Assembly (NCBI GenBank): GCA_917880885.1
Contig: OU862908.1
Coordinates: forward strand, 8,096,501-8,160,500
Direction: 5' to 3'
From: Limnephilus marmoratus
Taxonomy: Eukaryota; Arthropoda; Insecta; Trichoptera; Limnephilidae
DNA: 64,000 nt
Shown here: positions 63,847-64,000 of the stretch, piece by piece
Position numbering within the stretch: the stretch's first letter is position 1
How the letters are laid out: each line of letters starts with the position of its first letter
The notes under the pieces: generated by a model
Database searches by the model: none
What the model saw: the letters and a program-made list of their open reading frames with translations, nothing else
Told to the model about the DNA's origin: nothing
Translations under genes and position numbers: made by a program

Positions 63847-64000
63847 TACCGTGAACATGAACATTTGCTTGAACATTAAGATAAACATTGACAACAGGGG
63901 CGTGGCCTTCCTGCAGACGTATACAAAAATATGCAAGGCCACGCCCCCATTGCCAATGTTTATAGCACTGTTCAAGCAAATGTGTAAGCAAATGTTCATG
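63847..64000. mobile_element. Hairpin/MITE reaching the window end
   Basis: CATGAACATTTGCTTGAAC and AAACATTGACAACAGGGGCGTGGCC on the left pair with GGCCACGCCCCCATTGCCAATGTTT and GTTCAAGCAAATG on the right; the loop is around 63905-63935. The sequence ends at the window edge, so its full length is unknown. Confidence 0.65.

Overview
The window looks like nuclear DNA of an insect. It is AT-rich and intron-bearing, carries interstitial (TTAGG)n-type telomeric repeat, and is packed with transposable elements. Palindromic TAGGTACCTA-type repeats and Helitron-like ends would fit a lepidopteran, but that assignment is only inference. I see no bacterial-type operons, no CRISPR array and no credible functional tRNA or rRNA gene.

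Only two host genes can be supported well. (1) On the + strand, positions 1080-13547, five exons with matching splice phases encode a 308-aa homologue of the nucleolar rRNA-processing protein EBP2 (EBNA1BP2). Its introns hold LINE fragments, a SINE, MITEs and a decayed C2H2 zinc-finger pseudogene. (2) On the - strand, positions 48843-40652, four coding exons encode a 635-aa MAP-kinase-interacting kinase (MNK/Lk6) with the family-defining DFD motif, the Cys4 insert and two activation-loop Thr-Pro sites. A GC-rich, CpG-rich block at 49130-49290 is its likely promoter. A small membrane-type ORF at 584-967 (-) lies divergently upstream of EBP2 and is only a candidate.

The rest is a transposon landscape. 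Several hAT-type elements can be delimited to the base by 8-bp target-site duplications (TSDs): 3946-4889, 14455-14843, 17820-19452, 21512-22009, 28149-29613, 32923-36393 with 32955-35714 nested inside it, and 55909-57715 with 56174-57215 nested inside it. Non-LTR retrotransposon remains occur at 3354-3624, 6510-8125, 8165-8842, 16765-23292 (heavily nested), 27660-28148, 52440-54155 and 55655-58195. There are also one well-bounded Helitron-like element (15500-16694), tRNA-derived SINEs, and several families of terminal-inverted-repeat MITEs.

The most unusual region is 25440-27613. Two apparently identical 1040-bp copies of the 3' part of a Penelope-like element (GIY-YIG endonuclease ORF plus 3' region) stand as an inverted repeat around a 94-bp spacer. 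Each copy has a hammerhead-ribozyme-like fold just after the ORF. A second, different hammerhead-like motif sits in a roughly 109-bp retroposon-like insert (7068-7176) with a 13-bp TSD inside a LINE reverse transcriptase. These self-cleaving-RNA candidates are the best leads in the window.
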